In this document: positions 22,955-34,018 of the stretch, one piece after another
How the letters are laid out: every line of letters starts with the position of its first letter
Position numbering within the stretch: position 1 is the stretch's first letter
DNA from: Sophora flavescens
Lineage: Eukaryota > Streptophyta > Magnoliopsida > Fabales > Fabaceae
Reading direction: 5' to 3'
Assembly (NCBI GenBank): GCA_030762895.1
Contig: CM061062.1
Location: 102,530,874 to 102,594,873 of the forward strand
DNA length: 64,000 nucleotides
The notes under the pieces: model-generated
What the model saw: the letters and a program-made list of their open reading frames with translations, nothing else
What the model was told of the DNA's origin: nothing
The model's database searches: none
Translations under genes and position numbers: made by a program

Positions 22955-22972
22955 TGGCGCCGTTTGTGGGAA
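22955..22972 (+). other. Primer-binding site of the Tat element
   Basis: TGGCGCCGTTTGTGGGAA starts two bases after the 5' LTR. The TGGCGCCGTT start is common to Athila and Tat elements. Confidence 0.8.
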
Positions 22973-23002
22973 TCGAAGCAAAATTTTCCCATACCACAAA
23001 CC

Positions 23003-24769
23003 ATGGTGAGAACAAGGAGCGGGAACTGCAGGAGAGAGGAGCCAGAGAATGGTAACAACGGAGATAATGGGGAACGGTCCATAAACCCGTCTATAACGAC
23101 CGACAACCCCCTTATCCAAGAACTTCTTGCACAGATTGTCATGCTGAGAAGGGAGAATGAGGAGATTAGGCGACAGAACAGCCGTCGCGAACCAGGACAG
23201 AGCAGAGAAAGGTCCGCCTCTTCTCCTCCTGAGAGAGAGCGTCGGACAGCTGAGAATGAAGGATCCAGAAACTCGCGCAGAGAAGGAGGCCCACAACTCC
23301 GGGCTTCTCATCATATGGACCGAGTAGACGAGGAGGAATTTCCTAGGCAGGCCCCTAAACTGTCACTTCAGGCAAATAGACTTAATGAAAGGACCGGCGT
23401 GCGGAGGCCGAGACATCCCTTCACAAACGCTATCATGGAGGTTCCCCTACCAGCCAGCTACAAACCAATAAGCATTGACAGATATGATGGCACCTCGGAC
23501 CTCGAGCGTCACTTGGACGCTTTCACTACTCAGATGTACCTCTTTATCGACGACGATGCTGTCATGTGTAAAGTCTTTCCGACTACTCTGAAGGATGCTG
23601 CGTTGACCTGGTACACCCAGTTACCGCTAGCGTCAGTTGATTCCTTTGACACATTCATGGCTAAGTTCAATGCTCAGTTTGCCACGAGCCGGTCTCATCA
23701 AAAAACCTCGGCCTCGTTGGTAAACTTTAGGCAAGAAAAGAATGAGTCCCTGCGTGATTTCATGGCCAGATTCAGCAAGGAGACGGTCCTCATCCGGAAT
23801 CTCAGTGTCGATGTTGCACTACACACCATCTTGACCGGGTTAAGGCCTGGCCCTTTTGCCATAAACTTTGCTCGGAAGCCACCAACCAGTATGGATGAAT
23901 TGAGGAGAAAAGCTGCGGGATTCATTAATATGGAGGAGGTTGAGGAGTCTAAGAAAAGGGAGAGAACTGATGATGCTGACAGACGAGAAGGGAAAGAGAA
24001 GAGGAGGGCCGGAGGTGATAGGCCGAAATTCAAAGGCCCGTCCGAGCATTTGCATAGGGGACCGAAGTATGAGCACTACACTCCCCTCAACACAAACCGA
24101 GCTCGGGTGTTTGAGGAAGCATACAACGCGGAACTTTTGCAACTCCCTAACCGTGGCCACACGCCCCAGAATGCTGATCGACAGAAACATTGTCGGTATC
24201 ATCGTAATTACGGCCATACCACCGAGGAGTGCTGGGTCCTGCGAGATAAGATTGAAGAGTTGGTGCAAGCTGGCCATCTCAATAATTTTGTTCGGAGAAA
24301 CCACAACAATGGTGAGGGACGTGGTAGAAGCAGAAGGAGAGGAGGTGACCAAAGCCCGAGAAGGGGCGGCGGTCAACGAAATAATGAAAGAACAGAAACC
24401 AGAGAGGGCCAGAATGAAAGGCGAGAGGAGGATAATGTGGTCGGAGGTGTGATAAACACTATTTCAGGTGGATTCGCAGGGGGAGGCATGACAAGTTCAG
24501 CTCGGAGAAAGCACCTGCGGGCTATTCGGGCTGTCAACTCGGTATCCGGCAAACCCCCGGGAATTTCCCCACCTATTATCTTTTCTGACGAAGACTTTGT
24601 AGGGGTGGATCCTAATCAAGATGACCCTATGGTAATCACCGTGCAGTTGGCTAATTTCTCGGTCAAAAGAACCCTTGTCGACCAGGGGAGCTCGGCAGAT
24701 ATCTTATATTACTCAACATTTCAGAAGCTCGGGATCCCAGAGAAATCTATCCAACCGCATTTACAATGA
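23003..24769 (+). CDS. gag: Gag and start of protease of the Tat element
   Basis: Gag forms the virus-like particle. I chose ATG 23003 (MVRTRSGNCRREE) because the upstream in-frame codons lie in the LTR and PBS. A polar Arg/Glu-rich N-terminus (residues 1-180) is followed by the retrotransposon gag core, with FPTTLKDAALTWYTQLP and FRQEKNESLRDFMARF. A basic block then precedes CRYHRNYGHTTEEC, a zinc-knuckle-like segment. The protease starts with LVDQGSSADIL (about 24670-24710). The frame ends at TGA 24767-24769, where an indel has broken the link to pol. It is intact as gag but truncated as a polyprotein. Confidence 0.88.
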   Translation: MVRTRSGNCRREEPENGNNGDNGERSINPSITTDNPLIQELLAQIVMLRRENEEIRRQNSRREPGQSRERSASSPPERERRTAENEGSRNSRREGGPQLRASHHMDRVDEEEFPRQAPKLSLQANRLNERTGVRRPRHPFTNAIMEVPLPASYKPISIDRYDGTSDLERHLDAFTTQMYLFIDDDAVMCKVFPTTLKDAALTWYTQLPLASVDSFDTFMAKFNAQFATSRSHQKTSASLVNFRQEKNESLRDFMARFSKETVLIRNLSVDVALHTILTGLRPGPFAINFARKPPTSMDELRRKAAGFINMEEVEESKKRERTDDADRREGKEKRRAGGDRPKFKGPSEHLHRGPKYEHYTPLNTNRARVFEEAYNAELLQLPNRGHTPQNADRQKHCRYHRNYGHTTEECWVLRDKIEELVQAGHLNNFVRRNHNNGEGRGRSRRRGGDQSPRRGGGQRNNERTETREGQNERREEDNVVGGVINTISGGFAGGGMTSSARRKHLRAIRAVNSVSGKPPGISPPIIFSDEDFVGVDPNQDDPMVITVQLANFSVKRTLVDQGSSADILYYSTFQKLGIPEKSIQPHLQ

Positions 24770-25181
24770 AGCTCATCGACTTTGCAGGGGAACAAGTGGA
24801 TACATTGACCTCCTGACTACTTTTGGGGATGGCAAAGCATCCAAGACTATCATGGTCAGGTACGTGTTGGTTAATGCAGTAACATCATACAATATCCTGA
24901 CCGGAAGACCATCTTTGAACGAGTTAGGAGCTGTGGTCTCTACTCCCCACCTCACAATGAAATTACCTTCCAACTCGGGAGACATAGTTACTGTCCGGGC
25001 TGATCAGAAAATGGCCAGACAGTGCTATGCCGATAGTTTGCGTGTAAGCAAACTTAAACCTACACCTGCAGAAACGCTAGACAGGGGGAAAGACAAGTCG
25101 GTGAATTCTGTTAACTCTGTTGAAGTGGATCCGAGAATGGACACGCAGGAACAACGTCCACAACCTATAGAGGAGTTATAA
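24770..25181 (+). pseudogene. Rest of the protease region of the Tat element, frameshifted
   Basis: Just after the gag frame ends, the family-typical MKLIDFAGEQVDTLTS is found in the third frame (about 24765-24812). It then moves to the pol frame with LLTTFGDG, YNILTGRPSLNELGAVVST and LKMKLPS-like text. Two frameshifts within about 60 bases therefore flank a short correct piece. The pol frame meets TAA at 25179-25181. These lesions would stop synthesis of the polyprotein. Confidence 0.75.
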
Positions 25182-28100
25182 AAGTTCCAGCTCGGTTCAC
25201 AGCCCGATCAGTGCACCAAACTCGGCAGTCACCTTGAGCCGAATTTGAAAGAGGAAATAAAGGAAGTGCTTCGCAGCAACGCCGATTTGTTCGCCTGGAC
25301 CACATCTGATATGCCGGGAATTGATCCCGACTTCTTCTGCCACAAACTGGCAATTTGTCCCGAGGCGAAACCAGTGGCTCAAAGGAAAAGGAGACTTGGT
25401 GAGGAGAGGAGAAAGGTTGTGGAAGAGGAAACGGCGAAGTTGGTCAAGGCCAACTTTATCCGAGAAGTAGAATACACTACCTGGCTGGCCAACGTTGTTC
25501 TGGTCAAAAAAGCAAATGGCAAGTGGCGTATGTGCACCGATTACACATATTTGAATAAAGCTTGCCCAAAGGATTCCTATCCTTTGCCGAGTATTGATAG
25601 ACTGGTGGATGGAGCCTCCGGATACAGAATTTTGAGTTTCTTGGATGCATACTTGGGGTACAATCAGATCCGAATGTACCCCCCAGATGAGGAGAAAACA
25701 ACTTTCATAACTGAAGGCTCGAATTACTATTACCGGGTAATGCCGTTTGGATTGAAAAATGCTGGAGCTACATACCAAAGGCTCATGGACCGGGTATTCG
25801 AAAAACAAGTCGGAAGGACTATGGAGGTTTATGTCGATGACATGGTTGTGAAATCCGATGACCCCAATAGCCACCCAAAAGATCTGGAGGAAATTTTTCA
25901 GCAGCTGAGAAAGTATAATATGAGGTTGAATCCGGAGAAGTGTGTTTTCGGTGTCCAGGGTGGAAAATTCCTCGGCTTCATGTTGACACACCGGGGAATC
26001 GAGGCCAATCCTGATAAATGTCGGGCTGTGATTGAGATGCGAAGCCCACAAAATATTAAAGAAGTGCAAAGACTTGCAGGACGGCTGGCATCATTATCTC
26101 GGTTCCTACCCAAATCTGCAGAGAAAGCTCGGCCTTTCTTTAGATTACTGAAGAGGCCACATACCTTCACATGGACCGAGGAATGCGAGGAGGTCTTCGT
26201 CGATTTCAAGGCCTTTTTGTCTTCACCACCGATATTAACCCAACCCATCCCAGGGAAAGAGTTATACTTATACCTGTCAGCCACCGAGTACGCCATCAGT
26301 GCAGTCATTGTGCAGGAAATAGAGAAAGTCCAAATGCCGGTGTACTTCATCAGCAGGGTCCTTCATGATGCAGAAACCCGGTATCAAGTCATCGAAAAGC
26401 TGGTTTTGGCCCTGGTAACCGCAGCTCGGCGATTGTGTCCGTATTTCCATAGTCACCAGGTGATTGTCAAGACTGATCACCCGATTAAGCAGATTCTCAA
26501 AAAGCCCGAGTTGGCAGGACGCATGATTGCGTGGTCGGTAAAGTTATCCGAGTTCGGTTTGAGATACGAGTTGAGAGGCCCTCTGAAAGCTCAATGTCTC
26601 TCCGACTTCGTAGCCGAGCTCAACCCGCAGCCGATAACCGAGGATATATGGTGGAATTTGTATGTGGATGGATCCTCGAATGTCAGGGGCAGTGGAGCTG
26701 GGGTGATTCTGGAAGGCCCGGGAGATCTGATCCTGGAACAGTCACTAAAGTTTGAGTTCAAAACCTCAAACAACCAAGCCGAATATGAAGCTTTGATTGC
26801 AGGATTAATGCTGGCAAAGGAAATGGGGGCGAAGGCTGTTAGATGCCGGAGTGATTCACAGTTAGTCACAGGGCAAATCTCTGGAGGGTATCAAACGAAA
26901 GAGCCTCAGCTCACCAAGTATTTATGTAAGGTCAACCAATTAATCTCCAACTTCGAGAAATTTGCTATTGAGCACATTCTCCGAGAAGAAAACACTCGGG
27001 CCGATCTGCTGTCCAAATTTGCCAGTACAAAGAAGCCGGGCCACCATAGAACAGTTATTCAAGAAACCATAAATGAACTGAGTGTCACGATTGGGGAGGT
27101 GATGGCCAACGAGCCGGTTGACCGAGAATGGATGACACCCATTTGGGAGTTTTTATCCTCAGAAACTCTGCCCCCGGATCATGTGGAGGCCAGGAAGATC
27201 AGGCTCAGAGCAAGTCACTTTGCTATCATTTCCGGAGAATTGTTTAAACGGGGGTTCTCGGTACCGTTGCTAAAATGTCTGACGAAGGCACAATCAAAGT
27301 ACGTCATGGAAGAGGTTCACCGAGGAATCTGTGGTTTTCACTGCGGGGGCAGATCAATGGCCTCCAAGGTAGTCCGAGCAGGGTACTATTGGCCTACCAT
27401 CCGAGAAGATTGCATTGAGTGGACGAAGCAATGTGATGAGTGCCAAAGATTTTCCAATATAAGTCGTACCCCTCCCGAAGGACTTCACACATTAAACTCG
27501 CCTTGGCCTTTTGCTATGTGGGGAATGGATATACTGGGGCCATTCCCTGTGGCCAAAGGTCAAGTCAAATTTCTCCTGGTAGCAGTGGACTACTTCACAA
27601 AATGGATTGAAGCAGAGCCTTTGGCAAAGATTACCGCTGAGAAAGTACAAAAGTTTGTGTGGAAAAGCCTCATCTGTAGGCATGGAATTCCCTTTGCAAT
27701 CGTCACAGACAACGGAAGACAGATTATAGATAAGACATTGCGGAAATTCTATGACAACCTCGGTGTTAAACACCACGTTACATCGGTTGAACATCCCCAG
27801 ACCAATGGGCAAGCCGAAGCGGCCAATAAGGTCATTCTCGGAGAACTGAAGAAGAGGGTGGGAAGATCCAAAGGAGCTTGGGCAGAAGAGTTACCAAGTA
27901 TCCTCTGGGCCTACCACTGCACGCCTCAATCTACCACTCAAGAAACACCCTTCAGGCTGACATATGGAACAGACGCCATGATCCCAGTGGAGGTTGGTGA
28001 GCCGTCTTTCCGACGTATGCAACATGAGCCGAATGATAATGAAAGCAATTTAAGGGTCGAACTTGACTTGGTAGAGGAGATCAGGGAGGAGGCCAAAATC

Positions 28101-28364
28101 AGAGAAGAAGCTTGCAAACAGAGAGCAACTAGGAGGTATAATTCAAGAGTGAAGCCGAGGAGTTTCCTACGTGGAGACTTGGTGCTGAGAATAAAAGGAG
28201 AAGCAAGGAAAGATCACACGGAAGGTAAGTTGGCAACAAACTGGGGAGGGCCATTCCGGGTAGTAGAAAACTTGGGAAACGAAGCATATAGGTTAGAAGA
28301 GTTGTCTGGGAAGCCTATCCCGAGGACTTGGAATGCTTCGCATTTAAAATTTTATTATAGTTGA
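25182..28364 (+). CDS. pol: Pol (RT, RNase H x2, integrase) of the Tat element
   Basis: The frame is open for over 1,000 codons. RT: ANVVLVKKANGKWRMC, PFGLKNAGATYQRLM and catalytic YVDDM (25830-25841). First RNase H: ATEYAISAVI and KTDHPIKQIL. Second, archaeal-type RNase H: VDGSSNVRG, NNQAEYEALIAGL and RSDSQLV. Integrase: an HHCC finger (H-x4-C-x2-H ... CDEC) and a D,D,E core in GMDILGP, VTDNGRQ and HPQTNGQAEAANK. The C-terminus has the GDLVLRI module. It ends at TGA 28362-28364. All catalytic residues I checked are present. No ATG belongs at its start because it was part of the gag-pol frame. Confidence 0.95.
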   Translation, partial: KFQLGSQPDQCTKLGSHLEPNLKEEIKEVLRSNADLFAWTTSDMPGIDPDFFCHKLAICPEAKPVAQRKRRLGEERRKVVEEETAKLVKANFIREVEYTTWLANVVLVKKANGKWRMCTDYTYLNKACPKDSYPLPSIDRLVDGASGYRILSFLDAYLGYNQIRMYPPDEEKTTFITEGSNYYYRVMPFGLKNAGATYQRLMDRVFEKQVGRTMEVYVDDMVVKSDDPNSHPKDLEEIFQQLRKYNMRLNPEKCVFGVQGGKFLGFMLTHRGIEANPDKCRAVIEMRSPQNIKEVQRLAGRLASLSRFLPKSAEKARPFFRLLKRPHTFTWTEECEEVFVDFKAFLSSPPILTQPIPGKELYLYLSATEYAISAVIVQEIEKVQMPVYFISRVLHDAETRYQVIEKLVLALVTAARRLCPYFHSHQVIVKTDHPIKQILKKPELAGRMIAWSVKLSEFGLRYELRGPLKAQCLSDFVAELNPQPITEDIWWNLYVDGSSNVRGSGAGVILEGPGDLILEQSLKFEFKTSNNQAEYEALIAGLMLAKEMGAKAVRCRSDSQLVTGQISGGYQTKEPQLTKYLCKVNQLISNFEKFAIEHILREENTRADLLSKFASTKKPGHHRTVIQETINELSVTIGEVMANEPVDREWMTPIWEFLSSETLPPDHVEARKIRLRASHFAIISGELFKRGFSVPLLKCLTKAQSKYVMEEVHRGICGFHCGGRSMASKVVRAGYYWPTIREDCIEWTKQCDECQRFSNISRTPPEGLHTLNSPWPFAMWGMDILGPFPVAKGQVKFLLVAVDYFTKWIEAEPLAKITAEKVQKFVWKSLICRHGIPFAIVTDNGRQIIDKTLRKFYDNLGVKHHVTSVEHPQTNGQAEAANKVILGELKKRVGRSKGAWAEELPSILWAYHCTPQSTTQETPFRLTYGTDAMIPVEVGEPSFRRMQHEPNDNESNLRVELDLVEEIREEAKIREEACKQRATRRYNSRVKPRSFLRGDLVLRIKGEARKDHTEGKLATNWGGPFRVVENLGNEAYRLEELSGKPIPRTWNASHLKFYYS

Positions 28365-28527
28365 TGTATATAGTCAGGTGATGTACTCTTTTTCCTACCT
28401 CGGTATTTTGTCCCAAAAAGGGTTTTGACCGAGAAGGTTTTAACGAGGCACACCGTAGACTTCCTTTTTATCCAATAAAAGAATTTATTATGAACATCGT
28501 TTCCCTAATTTGCCGATGTATGTGCTA

Positions 28528-29130
28528 AAGGCCGAGTACGATCCATTAAATTGTTTAAGGCCAAGTTTGAGCCTGAAGGCCGAGTACGAGCCAATTAAAT
28601 TGTTTAAGGCCAAGTTTGAGCCTAAAAGGCCGAGTACGAGCCAATTAAATTGTTTAAGGCCAAGTTTGAGCCTGAAGGCCGAGTACGAGCCAATTAAATT
28701 GTTTAAGGCCAAGTTTGAGCCTGAAGGCCGAGTTCGAGCCAATTAAATTGTTTAAGGCCAAGTTTGAGCCTAAAGGCCGAGTTCGAGCCAATTAAATTGT
28801 TTAAGGCCAAGTTTGAGCCTAAAGGCCGAGTACGAGCCATTAAATTGTTTAAGGCCAAGTTTGAGCCTAAAGGCCGAGTTCGAGCCAATTAAATTGTTTA
28901 AGGCCAAGTTTGAGCCTAAAGGCCGAATACGAGCCACTAAATTGTTTAAGGCCAAGTTTGAGCCTAAAGGCCGAGTTCGAGCCAATTAAATTGTCTAAGG
29001 CCAAGTATGAGCCTGAAGGCCGAGTACGAGCCAATTAAATTTTTTAAGGCCAAGTTTGAGCCTAAAGGCCGAGTTCGAGCCAATTAAATTGTCTAAGGCC
29101 AAGTCTGAGCCTGAAGGCCGAGTACTAGTA
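28528..29130 (+). repeat. 49 bp minisatellite in the 3' region of the Tat element
   Basis: About 12 copies of a 48-50 bp unit plus a partial one lie head to tail. Each unit has two related halves, AAGGCCGAGTACGAGCC and AAGGCCAAGTTTGAGCC, joined by AATTAAATTGTTT, so it arose by an earlier inner duplication. Copies differ at a few positions (TAC/TTC, CTG/CTA). Short ORFs on both strands here are by-products. Hypervariable tandem repeats in this position are known in Tat/Ogre elements and can seed satellites. Confidence 0.95.
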
Positions 29131-30149
29131 TTTGAAATTACTTAAGTGCAATAAATTACAAGCAGTAAGGAGAATAAAATTGTAATCTAAAGGTCGAATC
29201 CAAGCCATTGAAATTTATTGATAAAACCGAGTACAATGCCGAAAGTAAAGACAAGGTACGAGTCGAGTACTAGAAAGTACTACGACTTACATAAAGAGCT
29301 GAAATTGAAAATAAGGGCCGCCCGGCTTGCCAGTAGTCCCCCCGATTAGGGATGGGGCAAGGCCAGGTGGCCAGTTGTCCCCCCAATCGGACACCACGGC
29401 TTTCCCTCCAGGAGGAAAGTAATCACTCCCCCCTGCGAAAGCTGGACGATGAGGTGCTCGGCCCGCTCAGGGAGTAGACGGCCTCTACCCCTTTCTCCAC
29501 TCCCGAAGACTGCCATTCTCTCAGTTAACATCCTTCTTGGAGGATTGAATTGTAAAAGGAATTCTGGATCCCATCTCCCACTTACATCCTTTTTGGCAGC
29601 TATGAAACTCAAAAAAGGATGTTAACTGGGAAAGGGGAGCGTAAACCCCTAACACTATCATAGAACTACTCGGGTTGAAGGAAGACGACTATGGCTGTGG
29701 GGAAAGAATGAAGAATGAGTAAGTGGAGCAGTGAAGCAATCCTATTTATAAGGAGTGGGAGGCGTTGGAAAGGAAGAAATATGCGTTGGGAAAAGGTGTG
29801 TTGGAAAAACGAGTCTCGAAACTAAGCGAAAGCAGTAATTGCATGAACCCATTGCGGTTTCCAAAGCATATAATGCATGACTGCATGCGTAAGGCGTGAA
29901 TCATATGTTTCACGTGTGGCAACTGCCGTCCGTTTTTGGTATGGACGGTAGAATACCTCGGTCTTAACCGAAGGTTCGTTTAAACAGGCCAAATACAACG
30001 TAGATAAAAAAATACTTCAAGTGTATCTCGGCCAAATGAGAGCAACGAAAGGTCACCAAAACGGTGCAGCAATTTTCATTAAGTCGAAATTAAAGTAACA
30101 AGGGCAAAAGCCCATTACAAAGGATAAAGATTACAAAAAGCTAATACAG
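29131..30149. other. Untranslated region of the Tat element
   Basis: It lies between the minisatellite and the end of the antisense gene. A minus-strand frame (29612-29346, MSFIAAKKDVSGRW) has no recognised domain and could be an extra antisense exon or chance. Nothing else is supported. Confidence 0.5.
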
Positions 30150-33100
30150 CTACTTGTCCCCAGGTCCCTCTTCGACCTCGATGTGATCCCCGGGAGAGTC
30201 TTCCTCCCCTTCCACCTCCACCTCCACCTCCTCTTCCTCTTCAAGAATTATGGGAATAAGTTCCCCGTTCACCACCTCCTTATTCACATTGACTCCCGAA
30301 AGATCAACCCCCGGGGCAAGAACCTCAACCTGAGCAATAGCCTTATCGAAACCTTTCCGGTGCTCGATAATAATGCAGTTAGTGGCCTCTTTTACATCCT
30401 CCTGGAGCTCCATCTTGGCCTTGGTCTCGGCCTCCAAGGCAGCTTTAAGTTGCTCAATTTCAGCTTGAGCCTTTTTGAGCTCCTCTTCAGCACGAGCTCT
30501 ACCTTCTTCAGCCTGAGCTTTACTCTCCTCAGCAGATTTTGCTTTGATGTTAAGCTCGGAGTTCTGGCCATTCAACTCGGTGATGGTAGTGTTTAGGAGA
30601 TTATTAGCCTTGGCCAGCTCGTCACGCTCAGTGGAGGTCCGGGTAAAATCCCCCTTCAGCTTCTCGATAGAAGCCAGTTCGGCTTCCAGTTGCCGAGACT
30701 TCCTTTCGGCCTCCACTAGATCTCGACTGCAAAAGCGGGCTGACCGCGCTGTCGCCACGCGCCAAAAAAACGAGCGATTATAAAATAATGCAGTATAGTG
30801 CGACAACTCGGATCGTCTCTCAAGGACTCTTTAGTGTTGTTATTATTAACAGAAAATTAGTAAAAGTCAGAATTGGGGGGTTGTTTGGATTGAAACTAAA
30901 ATAAAGAAAAACAAAACAAAACAGAGAAAAGAAACAAAGCAGTTTAAAAGATTAGCAAATAAACTAAAGACGATTAACCTACTGTTCTCGGTTTCCCACT
31001 ATCATTGGTTCAAATAAATCCAAGCCTATTCTAATCCCCTCCCGGCTGTAGAAATAGTTAACAAACGAAACCACTACTACGGATGTATGTTCCTATTCCC
31101 GAATTAAACAAACGGGGTTAAGCCCTTCGTGAACTAAACGAACACGAAACGAACACACGCGAATTAAACAAACGCGATTATATATAGGAACATAGCATCA
31201 CCGAAATGAATCAATACAACACTATACATTCCTGAATTAAACAAACAGAAATATACAGCATGGCATTGAAAAGAGAAAAGAAAATAAACTAGGGAATACA
31301 GAACCTCAAGTGTTAATAGAAACCAATTGCAGTAGATTAATCTAGGAGACTAGCTCTCCATTACAAAAGGAAAACAAAACATAACTAAAAAGAAAACAAA
31401 AGACTAACTAAGACTAGCTCAGAAACTAGCCAAAACTGGCTAATTCTGACTATTCTAACTACTACCCTATCATTCTGCCATAGAGCAGTTTATATACAAA
31501 TTCTGGAACACAAGTCCTCGCGAGGCGAAGCACTTCTCGCGAGGCGAATTACATGAAAGGTCTGCAACTCTTTGTCTTCTCGCGAGGCGAGCATATATTC
31601 GCGAGGCGAACTCTTCAGCTTCCAACTGTTACGCCCGTGGCATTCAACACGCCCAAACCCTGATGGCTTCTGATCTTCCAAGACTCGCGAGGCGAAGGAA
31701 TGCTCGCGGGGCGAACGCTTCAACTTCAGAATTGCCACGGCTGTGATCTTCAACACGGGCAAGCCGTGATCGTCTCTGACTTTTTCATGGTTGCAATACT
31801 CGCGGGGCGAGAGATTATTCACGGGGCGAGCGGCTCCAGATTTATTACTTTTTATTAACCTGAAAATAGAAAATAAAAGTAAATAATTCTTCAACTCTAA
31901 AACAACTAAATTAACTTAAAAACAATTTACAGACTCAAAATACTACTTAGGAACAATCAAGTCTAATTTGGGTAAAAATGGTATAAAATAAGCACAAAGC
32001 CAAGGTCTTGACTAGTTATAAAACCAGTCAAACAGATGCTCATCACGGGCCAAGGCAGCAGCTCGGATGCAGTAGGTGGAGAGAGCCTCCATGCTAGATC
32101 GAGCCCCTTGTTGCCTCATTAGCCGGAGATCTGCGGGCTTTAGGAAGTTTGAATCGAAAGAGGGGAAGGGGTTGAAGTCTTCACCCCAGAGGGATGAGGT
32201 CCCCGCCTTTAGAGAAGTGTTGTACCATTTCTGCTCGGTGGATGGAGGGGGTTGTTCTTCTCGCCCTGCTGTTCCGGTCTCCTGAGTAGTAGGGTGTGGG
32301 GGACTTGGGCGAGATGGTGGGGAATCTTCGGTGTCAACTACAACTTCTACCCTCTTTCTTTTTTGAGGGGCAGATGATGAAGTTCCCTGCGCAGAGGTCT
32401 TGGTGGGAGGAGGTCTTTTCTTCTTCTTCTCAGTTGAAGAGTGGCCCTGACCCTCTTTTGCAGCAGCCTTTACAAGCTTGGAGAAGTCGAACTTCCCCAT
32501 AATGACTGCCAAAAAGAAAGAGTTGTTAGTACAGCAACACATACCAAAAAAGATCCAAAAACTAAAAAGCCGAGCACTTACTTTTCAGGCCAGTTCTCGG
32601 AGTGGATGAGAAGGGTAGTTTCAGAAGGCGTCCACAATGGAGGGGCCGAGGAAGTTTTTCTAGTATGTCTATGTCCCGCCTATCCTCGGCCGGGAGGGAT
32701 TGGTACTCAAAGCCAACAAATTTTGTGGGGGAGGATTTCCAGTCTAAAGGAAACTTGGCGCAGTTATCACTGTCAAAAAAGTGGGAGGAGTGAGAGCCCG
32801 AGGGGCGAACTCAGAAGAAGCCGACTTTGAAATCTTTGTACGATGATGTGTACAGACTAAGTAGTCCTCTCCGGTTCAACCCATTAAGGGAAATCCATCC
32901 CATTTTCTCACCAAACCTTGTTTGGTAAAAATACAAAATTTTTGGAGTGGTGGGCTCCATCCCGAGGTATTTACATAGGATTTGAAAGGCTTTCATAAAA
33001 GCCCAGCTGTTAGGATGGAGTTGAGTAGGTGCGACGTTCATGGTTCTCAGAACGTCACACTCAAACTCGGTAAAAGGGAGAGACACATGCAGCTTATCAA

Positions 33101-33572
33101 AAAGTGTTTTATACATGTATGTAAAGGGGGGCTCGGAAGGATGAGCCCTGAGAAAAACGCACTCGGTACCCAAGCATGGAGAACAAATAAACTCGGACTC
33201 GTCTCCAGATGCCGAGATATTAATTTGGGACCGAAGGTGATCAATTGATTCTGGAGTTTGGAAGTCAGATAAAAAGGTCCCAACCTCGCCTTTAACCCAG
33301 GTATACCCAGGAAGGGTAATATCGGGAATAGGGTCTTTTGGAACCCTTAGACGTTGTTTGCGAGCGGCGGGTTTGGACACTGGGGGAGAGGGAGAATCAG
33401 ACCCAGAAGAATCAGAATCAGTTGAGGACGACCGGGAAGAGGACGGTTCCTCCTCTCCGACGTTCAGTTCCTGTGAAGGAACAGAAGAAGCGGAAGGAGA
33501 ACCCCCAATGGGGGAAACCTCGCGCTCAATTAGAGGCGAGGTATTTGACTCAGAGGACATGGATGAACTCAT
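30150..33572 (-). pseudogene. Antisense spliced gene of the Tat element (Transposase_28-like), broken
   Basis: Tat elements often carry an antisense gene downstream of pol of unknown role. The first exon (ATG 33572, MSSSMSSESN; ATG 33704 is an alternative) has a Ser-rich acidic start and then the conserved domain. That domain includes VGTFLSDF, YMYKTLFDKLHVSLPF, VAPTQLHPNSWAFMKAF and FYQTRFGEKMGWISL. A TGA at 32811-32813, where the family has Arg, interrupts it. The frame then goes on to a GT donor at 32582, with intron 32582-32506 ending TTTTTGGCAG. Exon 2 starts near MGKFDFSKLVK with a Lys-rich nuclear-type block. It is split by the solo LTR 30741-32045 and ends in a long coiled coil (30735-30150) with a Glu/Val-rich tail. 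The LTR insertion and one stop are the only lesions seen. Confidence 0.8.
30741..32045 (-). mobile_element. Solo LTR of Athila-like family A
   Basis: 1,305 bp on the minus strand with TG..CA ends is flanked by the exact duplication CGGGC (30736-30740 and 32046-32050). It matches the LTRs at 44834-46016 and 58886-60066 along its length, including the GC-rich CTCGCGAGGCGA words (31500-31850). No internal region is present, so it is the product of LTR-LTR recombination. It interrupts the antisense gene of the Tat element in the codon after LAR. It must be younger than the Tat insertion. Confidence 0.95.
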
Positions 33573-34018
33573 ATCTGGTAAGCAGAAATTAAACTTAGAA
33601 GCACGAAGGAAGGAAGGAGACTGAGCGTACCTGGAGAGTGACAAGCAGAGGGATGATGGCAGAAATTTGGAAGACGAAGGCGAATGGCAAATGAGGATAA
33701 GCAAGGTAGAAGGGAGTTGGAGTCGGAGGGGATATTTGTAGCTGCAGTTGATGACACGATCAACGGCCCACGTTCCATCAAGCCCAATGGCGCGACTTTT
33801 GATTTTCCCCTCATTAAATGGGCGCGGAACTCTAGGGTTTCTTACCTAAAGCGTGCCGCATAAGTATTAGGGGGGGAATGATTGCCTCCTCTGACAAAGA
33901 AGAAAGATTTGATTGAAATGACAGTTGGGAATGAAGAAGTTTGTGTGGCCAAAGAATAAGCTCGGTTTCATACTTATCAGCTCTTTCGCTTATTTAAGCT
34001 CGGAGCTCGGGGGGCTTG

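Noticed and set aside
22928..26869. Antisense ORFs opposite Tat gag and pol
   Set aside because: They are shadows of the plus-strand coding frame, with no domain of their own.
28488..28985. Several ORFs on both strands across the minisatellite
   Set aside because: They only translate the 49 bp repeat and have repeated, unnatural text (for example ARTRPLGSNLALNNL). They are not genes.
28528..29130. CRISPR-like array
   Set aside because: The repeats are contiguous without unique spacers and lie in a plant retrotransposon; it is a minisatellite.
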